A DNA stretch of 64,000 nucleotides from Chersky-840 sp963848335 (lineage in GTDB: Bacteria > Actinomycetota > Acidimicrobiia > Acidimicrobiales > UBA8190), in contig CAWKDD010000004.1 in assembly GCA_963848335.1 (NCBI GenBank), positions 62,001 to 126,000 of the forward strand, in the 5' to 3' direction. Of this stretch, positions 1 through 8,707 are shown piece after piece; positions within the stretch are counted from its first letter, which is position 1, and every line of letters begins with the position of its first letter. Below the pieces are notes generated by a model. It worked only from the letters and a program-made list of their open reading frames with translations, was not told the origin of the DNA and made no database searches. The position numbers and the translations under genes are program-made.

Positions 1-738
1 GGAGGCGCTTGATGTGGACGTCGAGGGTCTTGGTGTCGCCTACGTAGTCGGCACCCCACACCCTGTCGATGAGGGTGTCCCTGGTGAGGACCCGGCCCGC
101 GTTCTCGACGAGAAGGACGAGTAGCTCGAATTCCTTGCGCCGCAGATGGACCTCCTGCCCGCGCACGAAGACGCGGTGGCGGTCGGGGTCGACTCTCACC
201 CCTCCCACCTCGGAGACGGCTCCCCGCTCGGACCTGTCCTCAGCGGGAGGTTGCGATCCCGACGCCGCGAGGGGGCGCGGCGCAGCACGGCCCGCATCCG
301 GGCCACGAGCTCTCGCAGCCGGTAGGGCTTCGTGACGTAGTCGTCGGCGCCGACCTCGAGGCCCACGACCGTGTCGATCTCGGTTCCCTTGGCGGTCACC
401 ATGATGATGGGGACATGGGAACGGGCGCGGATCGCCCGGCACACGTCGACGCCCGACATCTTGGGCAACATGATGTCGAGAAGGACGAGGTCGGGGTCGA
501 TGGCGTCGAACAGCGCCAGGGCTTCGGGGCCGTCCCGGGCCACCGAGACGTCGAAGCCCTCGCGTCCCAGCCCCACCACCAGGGCGTCGACGAAGGACTC
601 CTCGTCTTCGGCCACGAGGACCGTCACCGCCCGGGCGCGGTCGGGCCCGCGGTCGGGGGTATCGGCCGGACGCTCGGCCCGTCCCCCTCGTTGGGGGGCA
701 CGTGGATGGGTCGGGTGCGCGCCCGCGGTGGTGCTCAC
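1..738 (-). pseudogene. regX3: RegX3/PhoB-like response regulator, frameshifted and cut by the window edge
   Basis: OmpR/PhoB-family DNA-binding response regulator, probably the partner of the kinase just upstream. A receiver domain (phospho-acceptor Asp in 'LVLLDIMLP', Lys in 'VTKPY') reads well to about position 270. The winged-helix effector, with 'KEFELLVLLVENAGRVLTR' and 'DRVWGADYVGDTKTLDVH', continues in another frame down to position 1. Adding one G to the G5 run at 271-275 (plus strand) joins both halves through a plausible linker, so a one-base deletion explains the break. The ATG at 738 is the longest start, but the conserved protein begins at a GTG at 627. The 3' end is off the window. 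'GADYVGDTKTLDVH' is typical of RegX3, the phosphate-starvation regulator; the actual signal here is inferred. Confidence 0.8.
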
Positions 739-802
739 GACCCGATCCTCGCGCTGATCCTCACGGAGTGGTCCTCGCTCCCCGGGACGGGCCGCGCTCG
801 GC

Positions 803-2071
803 TCACAGGACCTCGGAGTGCGTCGGGAGGATGAGCCGGAAGGTCGACCCCTCTCCCTCGCGCGAATCGACCTCGACGTGTCCCTGGTGGTTGGCGGCCA
901 CGTGTCGGACGATAGACAAGCCCAGGCCGGTGCCTCCGCTGTTGCGACTGCGGCCCTGGTCGACGCGGTAGAAGCGCTCGAAGATCCGGTCGAGGTCGCG
1001 GGCGGGGATGCCCACGCCGTGGTCCTCGACGTCGAGGTGGACCTGCCCGTCGGAGACCCTGCCGGCGAAGCGCACCGAACTGCCGTCGTAGGAGAACTTC
1101 ACCGCGTTCTCGAGCAGGTTGTACAGAGCGGACACGAGCTGGCGACGGTCCCCGAGCACGGTGACCGGAGGCGTGGGCTCCTCGAGCTCGATCTTCACGT
1201 CGCGCTGGTCGGCGGCGGCGCGCATGCGCTCGACGGCCTCGGCCATGATCAGGTTCACGAGCACGGGCTCACGGGGCGGGGCCTCCTCAGCCTCGATACG
1301 CGACAAGTCGAGAAGGTCGTCGATGATGCGGCTCACCCGGAAGGCCTCGGTGTGGATGCGGCTGGCGAGGCGTTGGGCCACGGTGGGGTCGGTCTCGGAG
1401 ACCAGGGTCTCTGCCAGCAGTCCCAGCGCCCCCATGGGGGTCTTGAGCTCGTGGCTCACATTGGCGACGAAGTCACGCCGGATCTCCTCGAGGCGCCGCC
1501 GCTCTGACACGTCGTCGATGGCGGCGATGACCCCGAGAGTGCGGCGGCCGTCGTCGATGAGCTGCGTGGAAACTGCCAGGGTGCGGCGCGGCGGGCCGTA
1601 GAGGTCGAGCGTCTTGTACGCCGAGCCCTGCTTCCAGGCGTCGGCGAGAAGGTCGACCACGGCCTGGGCGGCGAGAGCGTCACCGTGGCGCCCGCCCATG
1701 AGCCCCACGGCGCGCGCGTTGCGGAACACGACAGTTCCGTTCTCGTCGCACACGATCACACCCTGGGGGAGCGTGTCGAGGGCGCGCCGGAGCCTGATGG
1801 CGTCCGCCGACGACTCGGCCACCGCCTCGGCGGCGCGATCGGTGACGAGCTCGAGGTGATGCAACGCGGGCTCGATCCCCGTGCCGCGCTCTTCGACCGG
1901 CGCGTCGACACCGAGGCGCGACGCCAGTGCCGACAATCGTTGCTCGAGCGACTGGCGGCCCGACCGGCGTCCGAGCACCGTGGCCACCACGATCCCGACG
2001 ATCGCCAGCCCGCCGAGCGCGGCGAAGCCCGCGACGACCACGTTCGAAGACACGCTGCTGGCGCCGACCAC
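803..2071 (-). CDS. senX3: SenX3/PhoR-like sensor histidine kinase
   Basis: Membrane-bound histidine kinase that would phosphorylate the regulator encoded 65 nt downstream. From the GTG at 2071 the 422-aa protein has one membrane helix (about residues 11-33), a PAS-like segment (about 95-185), the H-box 'FVANVSHELKTP' with phospho-accepting His near 207, and an ATPase domain with N box 'NLLENAVKF', 'DHGVGIP' and 'GGTGLGLSIV'. The frame stays open to an ATG at 2248, but the extra 59 codons translate an AT-rich promoter-like stretch and a proline/arginine-rich run, so I prefer the later start. The kinase-then-regulator order matches senX3-regX3 of mycobacteria. Phosphate sensing is inferred from that resemblance. 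Confidence 0.85.
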   Translation of the reverse strand: MVGASSVSSNVVVAGFAALGGLAIVGIVVATVLGRRSGRQSLEQRLSALASRLGVDAPVEERGTGIEPALHHLELVTDRAAEAVAESSADAIRLRRALDTLPQGVIVCDENGTVVFRNARAVGLMGGRHGDALAAQAVVDLLADAWKQGSAYKTLDLYGPPRRTLAVSTQLIDDGRRTLGVIAAIDDVSERRRLEEIRRDFVANVSHELKTPMGALGLLAETLVSETDPTVAQRLASRIHTEAFRVSRIIDDLLDLSRIEAEEAPPREPVLVNLIMAEAVERMRAAADQRDVKIELEEPTPPVTVLGDRRQLVSALYNLLENAVKFSYDGSSVRFAGRVSDGQVHLDVEDHGVGIPARDLDRIFERFYRVDQGRSRNSGGTGLGLSIVRHVAANHQGHVEVDSREGEGSTFRLILPTHSEVL

Positions 2072-2227
2072 GGCACAAGCATGACAGGCGTGGACGCGGG
2101 CGGGCCGGTTCCCCCCCGCCCCTCGCACACCGTGTCGCGCCGCCCTCCGGGCACCGCCGCCGGCCCTGTTGCCGGCCCCTCTGTCCACGCTGTGACCGGC
2201 CTGTCCATCGGCCGTCCTGGCCTTCAA

Positions 2228-2262
2228 GGAAAAGATATAAAAAGACATGAAAGATCTTGAAT
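2228..2262. promoter_or_regulatory. AT-rich divergent promoter region
   Basis: A short island of A/T ('AAAAGATATAAAAAGAC' on the plus strand) in otherwise >70% GC DNA, lying between the leftward kinase gene and the rightward secretion gene set. It could supply -10 elements for both directions. No start site can be fixed from sequence alone. Confidence 0.35.
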
Positions 2263-2347
2263 CGCCTCGTCGGCCCCTCTACCCTCGGTGCGCACCGCCC
2301 GACCGGCGTCCGACACCGGTGGGCTCGGCATCCGAAAGGGGAGCGTC

Positions 2348-2653
2348 ATGGTGCTGGGGGCTGTGCACGAGGCGGTTTCGACGGTCACGCTCAACCCCGA
2401 CCCGACCAACCTCCCCGGGGGCGCCGTGCTCCAGCAGCTCACCGACGGTCTCGGGGGCTGGGCCCTGATCATGGCGCTGGTCGGCCTCGTGATCGGTGCC
2501 GCGGCCTGGGCCCTCGGCGCCCACTCGCAGAACTACCACCAGTCGTTCAACGGGCGCCGGACCGTGCTCGTGTCCGCGTTGGCGGCACTGCTCATCGGGG
2601 CGGCGCCGGCGATCGTCAACTTCTTCTTCCACGCCGGGCAGGGGGTGCACTGA
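2348..2653 (+). CDS. Small two-helix membrane protein, VirB2-like (DUF6112-type)
   Basis: First gene of a type IV secretion-like set. The ATG at 2348 follows a 'GGGGAGCG' ribosome site. The 101-aa product has a polar N-terminus and two hydrophobic helices (about residues 37-60 and 72-95) separated by a short charged loop ('HSQNYHQSFNGRR'). This layout matches the VirB2/TrbC-like pilin-type proteins that precede VirB6-like genes in actinobacterial conjugative elements (the family I know as DUF6112). The next gene starts one nucleotide after its stop. Pilin function is inferred; these proteins are too short for a firm call by eye. Confidence 0.6.
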   Translation: MVLGAVHEAVSTVTLNPDPTNLPGGAVLQQLTDGLGGWALIMALVGLVIGAAAWALGAHSQNYHQSFNGRRTVLVSALAALLIGAAPAIVNFFFHAGQGVH

Positions 2654-2654
2654 C

Positions 2655-4181
2655 GTGCTCGAATCCCTGGCGCTGTGCTCCGGAGCCGTCCCGGTGGGGG
2701 GCGCCACCTGCGCGGCTGTGTCGGGTCTGGCCGGCGCCGGCGCCAGCGCCGGAGCGAACCTCATCTTCTCCGAGGCCGCACAGTGGGTGGCGGGGGGTGC
2801 GGTGTGGTTGATCGCCCAGGTGGGGCGGGCCATGTCGGCCAGCACCTCGATCGACCTGGGCGCGGGATGGTTCCGTGCCCACGAAGCGGTCATGGCGAGC
2901 CTGGCGGCGGTGGTCGTCCTGCCCATGGCGTGCTGCGCCGCCATTCAGGCCGTCTATCGGCAGAGCGCCTCCATGCTCTTGCGCACGTTCCTCGTGCAAC
3001 TGCCCCTGTCGTTGTTGCTGACGGGGGTGGCCGTGACCCTCGTCCGCATGGCCTTGGCCGCCACCGACGCCATGTCCGCCCTGGTCCTGTCGAGCGGCGG
3101 CGTCGACACGACGACCGTGTTCACCGGGCTCTTCGCGTTCCTCACTCCTGCCGGCCTCGTGACCGCAGGCATCGTGCCCGGCTTCGTCGTCCTCATCGGT
3201 GGCCTGCTCGTGGCGGCCGCGGCGTTCGTGTTGTGGCTCGAGCTCGTGGTGCGCGCCGCCGCGGTGTCGGTGGCCGTGCTCTTCCTCCCGTTGGCGTTGG
3301 CGGCGCTCGTGTGGCCCTCGGTGGCGCACTGGTGCAAGCGGCTCGCCGACACCCTGGTCGCCCTGGTGCTGTCGAAGCTCGTGGTGGCGGCGGTGTTGTC
3401 GTTGACCGCCGGTGCCATCGCCGGCGGGATGGGGTCGTCGGCCGGCGGAGGTGGCGGCGACTTCACCTCGGTGGTGACTGGGATCGCCCTGTTGGTCATC
3501 GCCGTCTTGTCGCCCTTTACGTTGCTGCGGTTGGTGCCGGCGGTGGAGTCGGGGGCGGTGGCGCATCTGGAGTCGGCCCGCCACCGCTTGAAGAGTGCAG
3601 CGGCGACCCCCGTTCGTGCCGGCACGAACCTCGCTGTCGATCAGATGAACAAGGTGCCGGACAAGGCCAAATCCGCGGCAGCCACATCGGTCGGCACGGC
3701 CGGCGCGGCCGGCTCGGTGGGAACGCTGGGATCCGAGGACGGGGAGAACGGCGGCGGCATCGACGGCGGGGCCGGCGAGGAACACGGGCCCGGTGGGGGT
3801 GGCGGGGTTGGCAGCAGCAGTGGCGGCGGCAGCGGTGGCGGCGGTGCGGGGATGGCCCTGGTGCGGGGGGACCCCGCCATGCAGGTCGCTTTCCGCGGCA
3901 TCCAGTCCGCCGAATCGTCGACATCGGGACACAGCGGCGCGGGCCCGTCGAGGGCGGACACCGAGAACCATGGCACCCCTGGTGCTGGAGCGGCGCGGGT
4001 CACGGCGGGGGCCGGGCCCGCCGGAGAGGACGCCGGCCCAGGGGGAAGGGCCCGAGCCGGGGGTGCAGGAGTGCTCGGCGATCCGACTCCACCCGGGATT
4101 GCCGTCGGGGCCTCAGGCGTGCCTGGCCCCGCCCCGGATCCCTGGGGACCACGGGAGGGAACGGGGCCGGCCGATGAGTGA
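2655..4181 (+). CDS. VirB6/TrbL-like polytopic membrane protein
   Basis: GTG start one base after the previous stop; about 508 aa. The N-terminal 300 residues hold six or so hydrophobic helices, then a long Gly/Ser/Ala-rich, low-complexity C-terminal tail of about 200 residues ('GGGGGVGSSSGGGSGGGGAG'). A multi-helix core with a disordered glycine-rich tail is characteristic of VirB6/TrbL channel components of type IV secretion systems in actinobacteria. It would form the inner-membrane channel with the ATPases encoded downstream. The gene overlaps the next by 8 nt. The assignment rests on topology and gene order more than on conserved residues. Confidence 0.65.
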   Translation: MLESLALCSGAVPVGGATCAAVSGLAGAGASAGANLIFSEAAQWVAGGAVWLIAQVGRAMSASTSIDLGAGWFRAHEAVMASLAAVVVLPMACCAAIQAVYRQSASMLLRTFLVQLPLSLLLTGVAVTLVRMALAATDAMSALVLSSGGVDTTTVFTGLFAFLTPAGLVTAGIVPGFVVLIGGLLVAAAAFVLWLELVVRAAAVSVAVLFLPLALAALVWPSVAHWCKRLADTLVALVLSKLVVAAVLSLTAGAIAGGMGSSAGGGGGDFTSVVTGIALLVIAVLSPFTLLRLVPAVESGAVAHLESARHRLKSAAATPVRAGTNLAVDQMNKVPDKAKSAAATSVGTAGAAGSVGTLGSEDGENGGGIDGGAGEEHGPGGGGGVGSSSGGGSGGGGAGMALVRGDPAMQVAFRGIQSAESSTSGHSGAGPSRADTENHGTPGAGAARVTAGAGPAGEDAGPGGRARAGGAGVLGDPTPPGIAVGASGVPGPAPDPWGPREGTGPADE

Positions 4182-5661
4182 GACGACTCCGACCCGGTAC
4201 CGGTTCGGTCCCCTCGAGCGACGCGGCCTCGTGGCCGGGTGGCGCGGGGGACAGATCGGCGCCGTCGCCGTCGCGTTGGTGATCGGTGTCGGCGTGTTGC
4301 GCGCTTCGGCCTCCCCGTTCGGTGTCGTCGTGGCCGTGGCGGTGCTGGCCCTCGGGGTCGGGGTCGCCACGTGGCCGATCTCGGGCCGGACGGCGGAGGA
4401 GTGGGCGCCCGACGCGCTGCGCCACCTCGCCGCCCAGGGGCGCCGGGCGCGGGACCGGACGAGCCCCTTCGCCGGCGTGCAGCTCGTCGAGGTCGACCCG
4501 AGCGCCGAGGGACCGGGGCGTCGTGGCGGCGCCGGGCGCGAGCCCGCTCCGACGGCCGCACCGGGCCCCATCTCGCTCCCCGGCCGGGTCGAGGAGGGGA
4601 TCCGGGTGGGGGTCCTCCACGATCGCTCCCGCCGGACCTTCACGGCCGTGCTCAGGGCGTCGGACCCCGGATTCGTGCTCCTCGGCCAGGAGGACAAGGA
4701 GCGACGCGTCGGCGCGTGGTCCGGGGTCCTGGCCTCCTTGGCCCGAGACGGCTCGGCGGTGCACCGCGTGCAGTGGGTGGAGCGCGTGGTGCCGGGCCAT
4801 GTCACCCCGGCCGGTGTCGGGCCCGACAGCCCCGGACAGGGTCCGGGATACACCGCAGCCCGTGCTTCGTACGACGCTCTGGTGGCGGACGAGGAACAGA
4901 CACAGAAGCACCACGAGGTGCTCCTGGCGGTGACCGTCCACGCAGGGCGCTCCGCCCGTGCCGTGAAGGCGGTGGGCAAGGGCGACGCGGGAGCGTGCGC
5001 GCTCTTGCTGCGCGAGGTCGCCGCCCTGCGTCGACGACTGACCGACGCCACGATCGACGTCGGCACGGTGCTCGCACCCGGTGAGCTCGCCACGGTCGTG
5101 CGAGGCGCCTACGACGACCAGGCGGTGCGGGTCGCGTCCGGCCCGTCGTGGCCGTGGCCCATCGGGGTGGCGGCGGAATGGAGCCGCCTGCGCGCCGACG
5201 GCACATGGCACGCCACCTACTGGGTGGCGGAGTGGCCTCGTACCGATTCCGCCCCGGATTTCCTGGGACCCGTCCTGCTGTCGTCCGAGGTCCGACGCTC
5301 CATGTCGGTCGTCATGGAGCCGCTCGGGCCGATCGTCGCGGCGCGCAAGGTGGAGCAGGCACGCACGGCCGACATCGCCGATGCCGAGTTGCGCCGACGC
5401 GGTGGGTTCCTGGCCACGGCCCGGAGGCGGCGGGAGGAGGAGATCCTCGCCCGGCGCGAGGTCGAGCTGGCTGACGGCCACGCCCAGTACCGCTTCTCGG
5501 GGTACGTGACCGTGAGCGCCTCCGAACCCGACGAGCTCGAGGAGGCGTGCGGGCGGATCGAGCAGGCCGCGGGCCAGGCCGGGCTCGAGCTCCGTCGCTG
5601 CTACGGAGACCAGGCCAACGCCTTCATGTGCACGCTTCCACTCGGCCGCGGACTGTCCTGA
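4174..5661 (+). CDS. SCO6880-family (PrgI-like) secretion system protein
   Basis: ATG at 4174 inside the end of the VirB6-like gene; 495 aa. The N-terminus has 'TRYRFGPLERRGLVAGWRGG' followed by two close membrane helices (about residues 25-68), then a long soluble domain. This architecture is that of the SCO6880 family, always found with VirB4-like ATPases in actinobacterial conjugation loci and thought to combine a PrgI/VirB3-like membrane anchor with the N-terminal part of VirB4. The ATPase proper follows 14 nt downstream. No catalytic motif is visible, consistent with a structural role. Confidence 0.7.
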   Translation: MSETTPTRYRFGPLERRGLVAGWRGGQIGAVAVALVIGVGVLRASASPFGVVVAVAVLALGVGVATWPISGRTAEEWAPDALRHLAAQGRRARDRTSPFAGVQLVEVDPSAEGPGRRGGAGREPAPTAAPGPISLPGRVEEGIRVGVLHDRSRRTFTAVLRASDPGFVLLGQEDKERRVGAWSGVLASLARDGSAVHRVQWVERVVPGHVTPAGVGPDSPGQGPGYTAARASYDALVADEEQTQKHHEVLLAVTVHAGRSARAVKAVGKGDAGACALLLREVAALRRRLTDATIDVGTVLAPGELATVVRGAYDDQAVRVASGPSWPWPIGVAAEWSRLRADGTWHATYWVAEWPRTDSAPDFLGPVLLSSEVRRSMSVVMEPLGPIVAARKVEQARTADIADAELRRRGGFLATARRRREEEILARREVELADGHAQYRFSGYVTVSASEPDELEEACGRIEQAAGQAGLELRRCYGDQANAFMCTLPLGRGLS

Positions 5662-5675
5662 ACGCGGCCGCCGTC

Positions 5676-7031
5676 ATGGGCAATCCCGCGCACCAGGCTA
5701 CGACCCGCCATCTCGGGGCTCTCTACCCCTTTCTCTCCGAGCCCGGGCTCGGCCTCGGTGTCGGGGGCGTCGGGGGCGTCGGGGGCGTCGGGGGCGTCGG
5801 CGTGCTGGTGGGGCGCGACCTGCTCGGTGCCACCTTCGCGTACGACCCCTTCGAGCTCTACCGACGTGGCGTGCTCACCAACCCCAACATGGTCGTGATC
5901 GGGCAGATCGGGCGGGGCAAGAGCGCGTTCGTGAAGACCTACCTGTGGCGCCTGGCGGTGTTCGGGCGCCGGGCCTGGGTGGTGGATCCCAAAGGTGAGT
6001 ACGGCGCGTTGGCGCGCGCCTGGGGTGTGGAGCCTGTGGCGTTGCGCCCGGGCGGCACCATCCGGCTGAACCCGCTCGACGCGGTGCCCCAGACTTCGGA
6101 CGCCGGCGCCGACGACGTAGGCAGGTCGCGCGCTGAGCTGCTGGCATCGTTGTCGGCCGCCAGCTTGGGCCGGGCGCTTCTGCCCACCGAGCGCAGCGCC
6201 CTGGATCTGGCCGTGGCCGCCGCGTCCTCGCCGTCCTCGGAACGACGCCACCAAGGCCCGGTCCCGGTACCGACCTTGCCCACCGTCGTGGACGCATTGT
6301 TGCGGCCGTCGGCGCATTCGGCGCGGGCGGTGGGCACCGACGTGTCCGGCCTGGCCGCTGACGGGCGCAACGTGGCGTTGGAACTTCGACGCCTCGTGGC
6401 CGGTGACCTGCGGGGGATGTTCGACGGGCCGACGACGGGCAGCGTCCGGCTCGACGCGCCTCTCGTGGTCCTCGACCTGTCGGCGGTGTACCACTCTGCG
6501 GCGTTGGGGATCCTCATGACCTGTGCCACGGCGTGGCTGCAGGCGAGCCTCGGTTCCGTCGCCGGCTCGGGCACCGACGGGGTGGTCGTGGTCGTCGACG
6601 AGGCGTGGGCGATCCTGGCCAACCTGGGCGTGGCGCGCTGGCTGCAGTCGTCGTGGAAGCTGTCGCGGGCCAGGGGAGTCTCGAACGTGGCGGTGCTTCA
6701 CCGCCTGTCCGACCTCGACACCACGGGCTCGGCAGGTTCGGAGCAGGTGGGGTTGGCCCGTGGCCTGCTGGCGGACTCCGAGACGCGTGTCGTCTATGCA
6801 CAACCGCCGGGCGAGGTCGGACGGGCGGCGCATCTGCTGGGGCTTTCGTCTACCGAGGCCGAGGTCGTCCCGCAGTTGCGGCGGGGCGCGGCGCTGTGGA
6901 AGGTCGGTGCCCGGTCGTTCCTGGTCCAGCATCGCCTTTCCCCGCTCGAGGTGTCCCTGGTGGACACCGACGGCCGCATGGATCGCCGGACGCCGCGCCG
7001 TGAGGACCCGGCCCGCACGGCCACAGCGTGA
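5676..7031 (+). CDS. VirB4-like conjugal transfer ATPase
   Basis: Cytoplasmic ATPase powering the secretion/conjugation complex; 451 aa from the ATG at 5676. Walker A 'GQIGRGKS' lies near residue 76, 'VVDPKGEYGALA' follows, and Walker B 'VVVVVDEAW' lies near residue 305. 'DPKGEY' after the P-loop and 'DEAW' are typical of the VirB4/TrbE C-terminal domain; the usual VirB4 N-terminal domain seems to be supplied by the preceding gene. A Gly-Val repeat near residue 30 is encoded by four exact 9-bp repeats. The stop overlaps the next start (GTGA), so the two ATPases are probably translationally coupled. Confidence 0.8.
   Translation: MGNPAHQATTRHLGALYPFLSEPGLGLGVGGVGGVGGVGGVGVLVGRDLLGATFAYDPFELYRRGVLTNPNMVVIGQIGRGKSAFVKTYLWRLAVFGRRAWVVDPKGEYGALARAWGVEPVALRPGGTIRLNPLDAVPQTSDAGADDVGRSRAELLASLSAASLGRALLPTERSALDLAVAAASSPSSERRHQGPVPVPTLPTVVDALLRPSAHSARAVGTDVSGLAADGRNVALELRRLVAGDLRGMFDGPTTGSVRLDAPLVVLDLSAVYHSAALGILMTCATAWLQASLGSVAGSGTDGVVVVVDEAWAILANLGVARWLQSSWKLSRARGVSNVAVLHRLSDLDTTGSAGSEQVGLARGLLADSETRVVYAQPPGEVGRAAHLLGLSSTEAEVVPQLRRGAALWKVGARSFLVQHRLSPLEVSLVDTDGRMDRRTPRREDPARTATA
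5761..5796 (+). repeat. Four perfect 9-bp tandem repeats (TCGGGGGCG) in the VirB4-like gene
   Basis: Encodes the Gly-Val-Gly stretch near the N-terminus. In-frame units of nine bases allow copy-number change without frameshift. Confidence 0.9.
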
Positions 7032-8707
7032 GCGCGCTCGTGCCGGTGGCGGTGGTCACCGCCACCGCCGCGGCGGTCGGGTGGCGCACGTTGCGCGTCC
7101 CGGGGACGCGCCGAGGCATCGGCCGCGCCCCGGTCGTCTTCCCGACCATGCGAACGTGGGCGGGCGGGCCCCGGGCGGGCTGGGCTCGGGCAGGCGGGCT
7201 CCACCCCGGGCCGGGGACCGGCCCTCTCCGGCGCGGTCTTCTCGGAGGAATCGGCCTGCCGGGCGCGGGACGTGGCGGCGGCTTCTCGCGGGCCCATGGC
7301 GCCGGCGAGGCGGAGCCGGCGCGCTGGGCGACCCGACGCGACGTGCGTGCGCTCGTCGTGGACGCGCCGAGGGCGGGCCGGTTGTCACTGGGCACGGCGC
7401 GGGGTCGCCTGCTCGCCGCCGAACGGGGACACTCCGTCCTGGTGGTCGGTCCCACCCAGAGCCGCAAGACGAGCGGATTCGCCGTACCGGCCATCCTCGA
7501 GTGGCAGGGACCGGTCGTCGCCGCCTCGGTGAAGTCCGACCTGGCCCGGCACACCCTGACATGGCGCCGTCGCCAAGGGCGGGTGTGGGTCTACGACCCT
7601 TGCGCGTCCACCGGGCTCGACTGCGCGTCGTGGTCTCCTCTCCAGTCGTCGCGGACATGGGAGGGTGCCCGCCGTACCGCCGCCTCGCTCACCGAGGTAG
7701 CCCGGTCGTCGGGGTCGCTCACCGACGGCGACTTCTGGTACGCCACCGCCGCCAAGCTTCTGGCGCCCTTGCTGTTGGCGGCGGCGTCGTCGGGCGGGAC
7801 CATGGCCGATGTCGTCCGGTGGGTCGACGTCCAGGAGGTCGAGGAGGTCTTCGACGTGCTCAGCGCGGCCGGCGCCCGGCACGCGCTGCAGGCGATGCAG
7901 GCGGCGTGGGGTCGCGACGAGCGCCAGCGCAGCGCCGTCTTCACCACCGCCGAGACCGTGGTGGAGGTCTTCGCCGACCCTGCTGTGGCCGCCAGCGAAG
8001 CGGCCGCTTCGAGCGCGGACTTCGAAGACCGCATCGACCCCGTCCGCCTGCTCGACGGGAACGACACCTTGTACCTGTGCGCGCCGACCCATGACCAGCG
8101 CCGGCTGCGGCCGCTCTTCGCCACGCTGGTGACCCAGGTCGTCGAGGCCGCCTACGAACGAGCGGCCCGTCGGGGCGAACCGCTCGATCCCCCTGTGCTC
8201 GTCGTGCTCGACGAAGCCGCCAATGTGGCTCCCCTGGCCGAGCTCGACGTGCTGGCGTCGACGGCGGCGGGCCACGGAGTCCAGCTGGTGACGGTGTGGC
8301 AGGACCTCGCGCAGCTCCAGGCGCGCTACGGCACACGGGCGGGCAGCGTGGTCAACAACCACCGCGTGAAGGTCTTCCTGTCGGGGATCGCCGATCCGGG
8401 CACTCTGGATCACGCCAGCACGCTCATCGGCGAGACCGAGCTGCGGTCGTGGACGACGACGGTGGACGGGTCCGGCGCCACGTCGCTCACCGATTCTCCG
8501 TCCCTGCGACGCCTGGCGCCGGCGGACAGCCTGAGGCGGATTCCGCCCGGGGACGCCGTCGTGGTGTCGGGGCATCTGGCGCCGATCCGGCTGCGCCTGC
8601 GTCCCTGGCAGGGCGACCGATCACTGCGCGCCCGCGCCGAGGCCGGTCTCGACGCGCCGGTGTCGAGATGGTCTCCCCGTCGACCGATGGGTACGGTGGG
8701 GCCATGA
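7028..8707 (+). CDS. VirD4/TraD-like coupling protein (type IV secretion ATPase)
   Basis: GTG start overlapping the VirB4-like stop by 4 nt; 559 aa. After a Gly/Arg-rich N-terminus comes Walker A 'GPTQSRKTS' (about residue 140), then 'GDFWYATAAKLLAPLLLAA', Walker B 'VLVVLDEAAN' (about residue 391), and 'GHGVQLVTVWQDLAQLQARYG', which resembles the TraM-recognition/TraG C-terminal region. Coupling proteins bring DNA-relaxase or protein substrates to the channel. No relaxase is encoded nearby, so the substrate is unknown. Its stop overlaps the start of the P450 gene (ATGA), an unexpected coupling. Confidence 0.82.
   Translation: MSALVPVAVVTATAAAVGWRTLRVPGTRRGIGRAPVVFPTMRTWAGGPRAGWARAGGLHPGPGTGPLRRGLLGGIGLPGAGRGGGFSRAHGAGEAEPARWATRRDVRALVVDAPRAGRLSLGTARGRLLAAERGHSVLVVGPTQSRKTSGFAVPAILEWQGPVVAASVKSDLARHTLTWRRRQGRVWVYDPCASTGLDCASWSPLQSSRTWEGARRTAASLTEVARSSGSLTDGDFWYATAAKLLAPLLLAAASSGGTMADVVRWVDVQEVEEVFDVLSAAGARHALQAMQAAWGRDERQRSAVFTTAETVVEVFADPAVAASEAAASSADFEDRIDPVRLLDGNDTLYLCAPTHDQRRLRPLFATLVTQVVEAAYERAARRGEPLDPPVLVVLDEAANVAPLAELDVLASTAAGHGVQLVTVWQDLAQLQARYGTRAGSVVNNHRVKVFLSGIADPGTLDHASTLIGETELRSWTTTVDGSGATSLTDSPSLRRLAPADSLRRIPPGDAVVVSGHLAPIRLRLRPWQGDRSLRARAEAGLDAPVSRWSPRRPMGTVGP

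Noticed and set aside
5757..5800. Repeat array as a possible CRISPR
   Set aside because: Nine-base direct tandem units without spacers inside a gene; no CRISPR or cas gene seen in the window.
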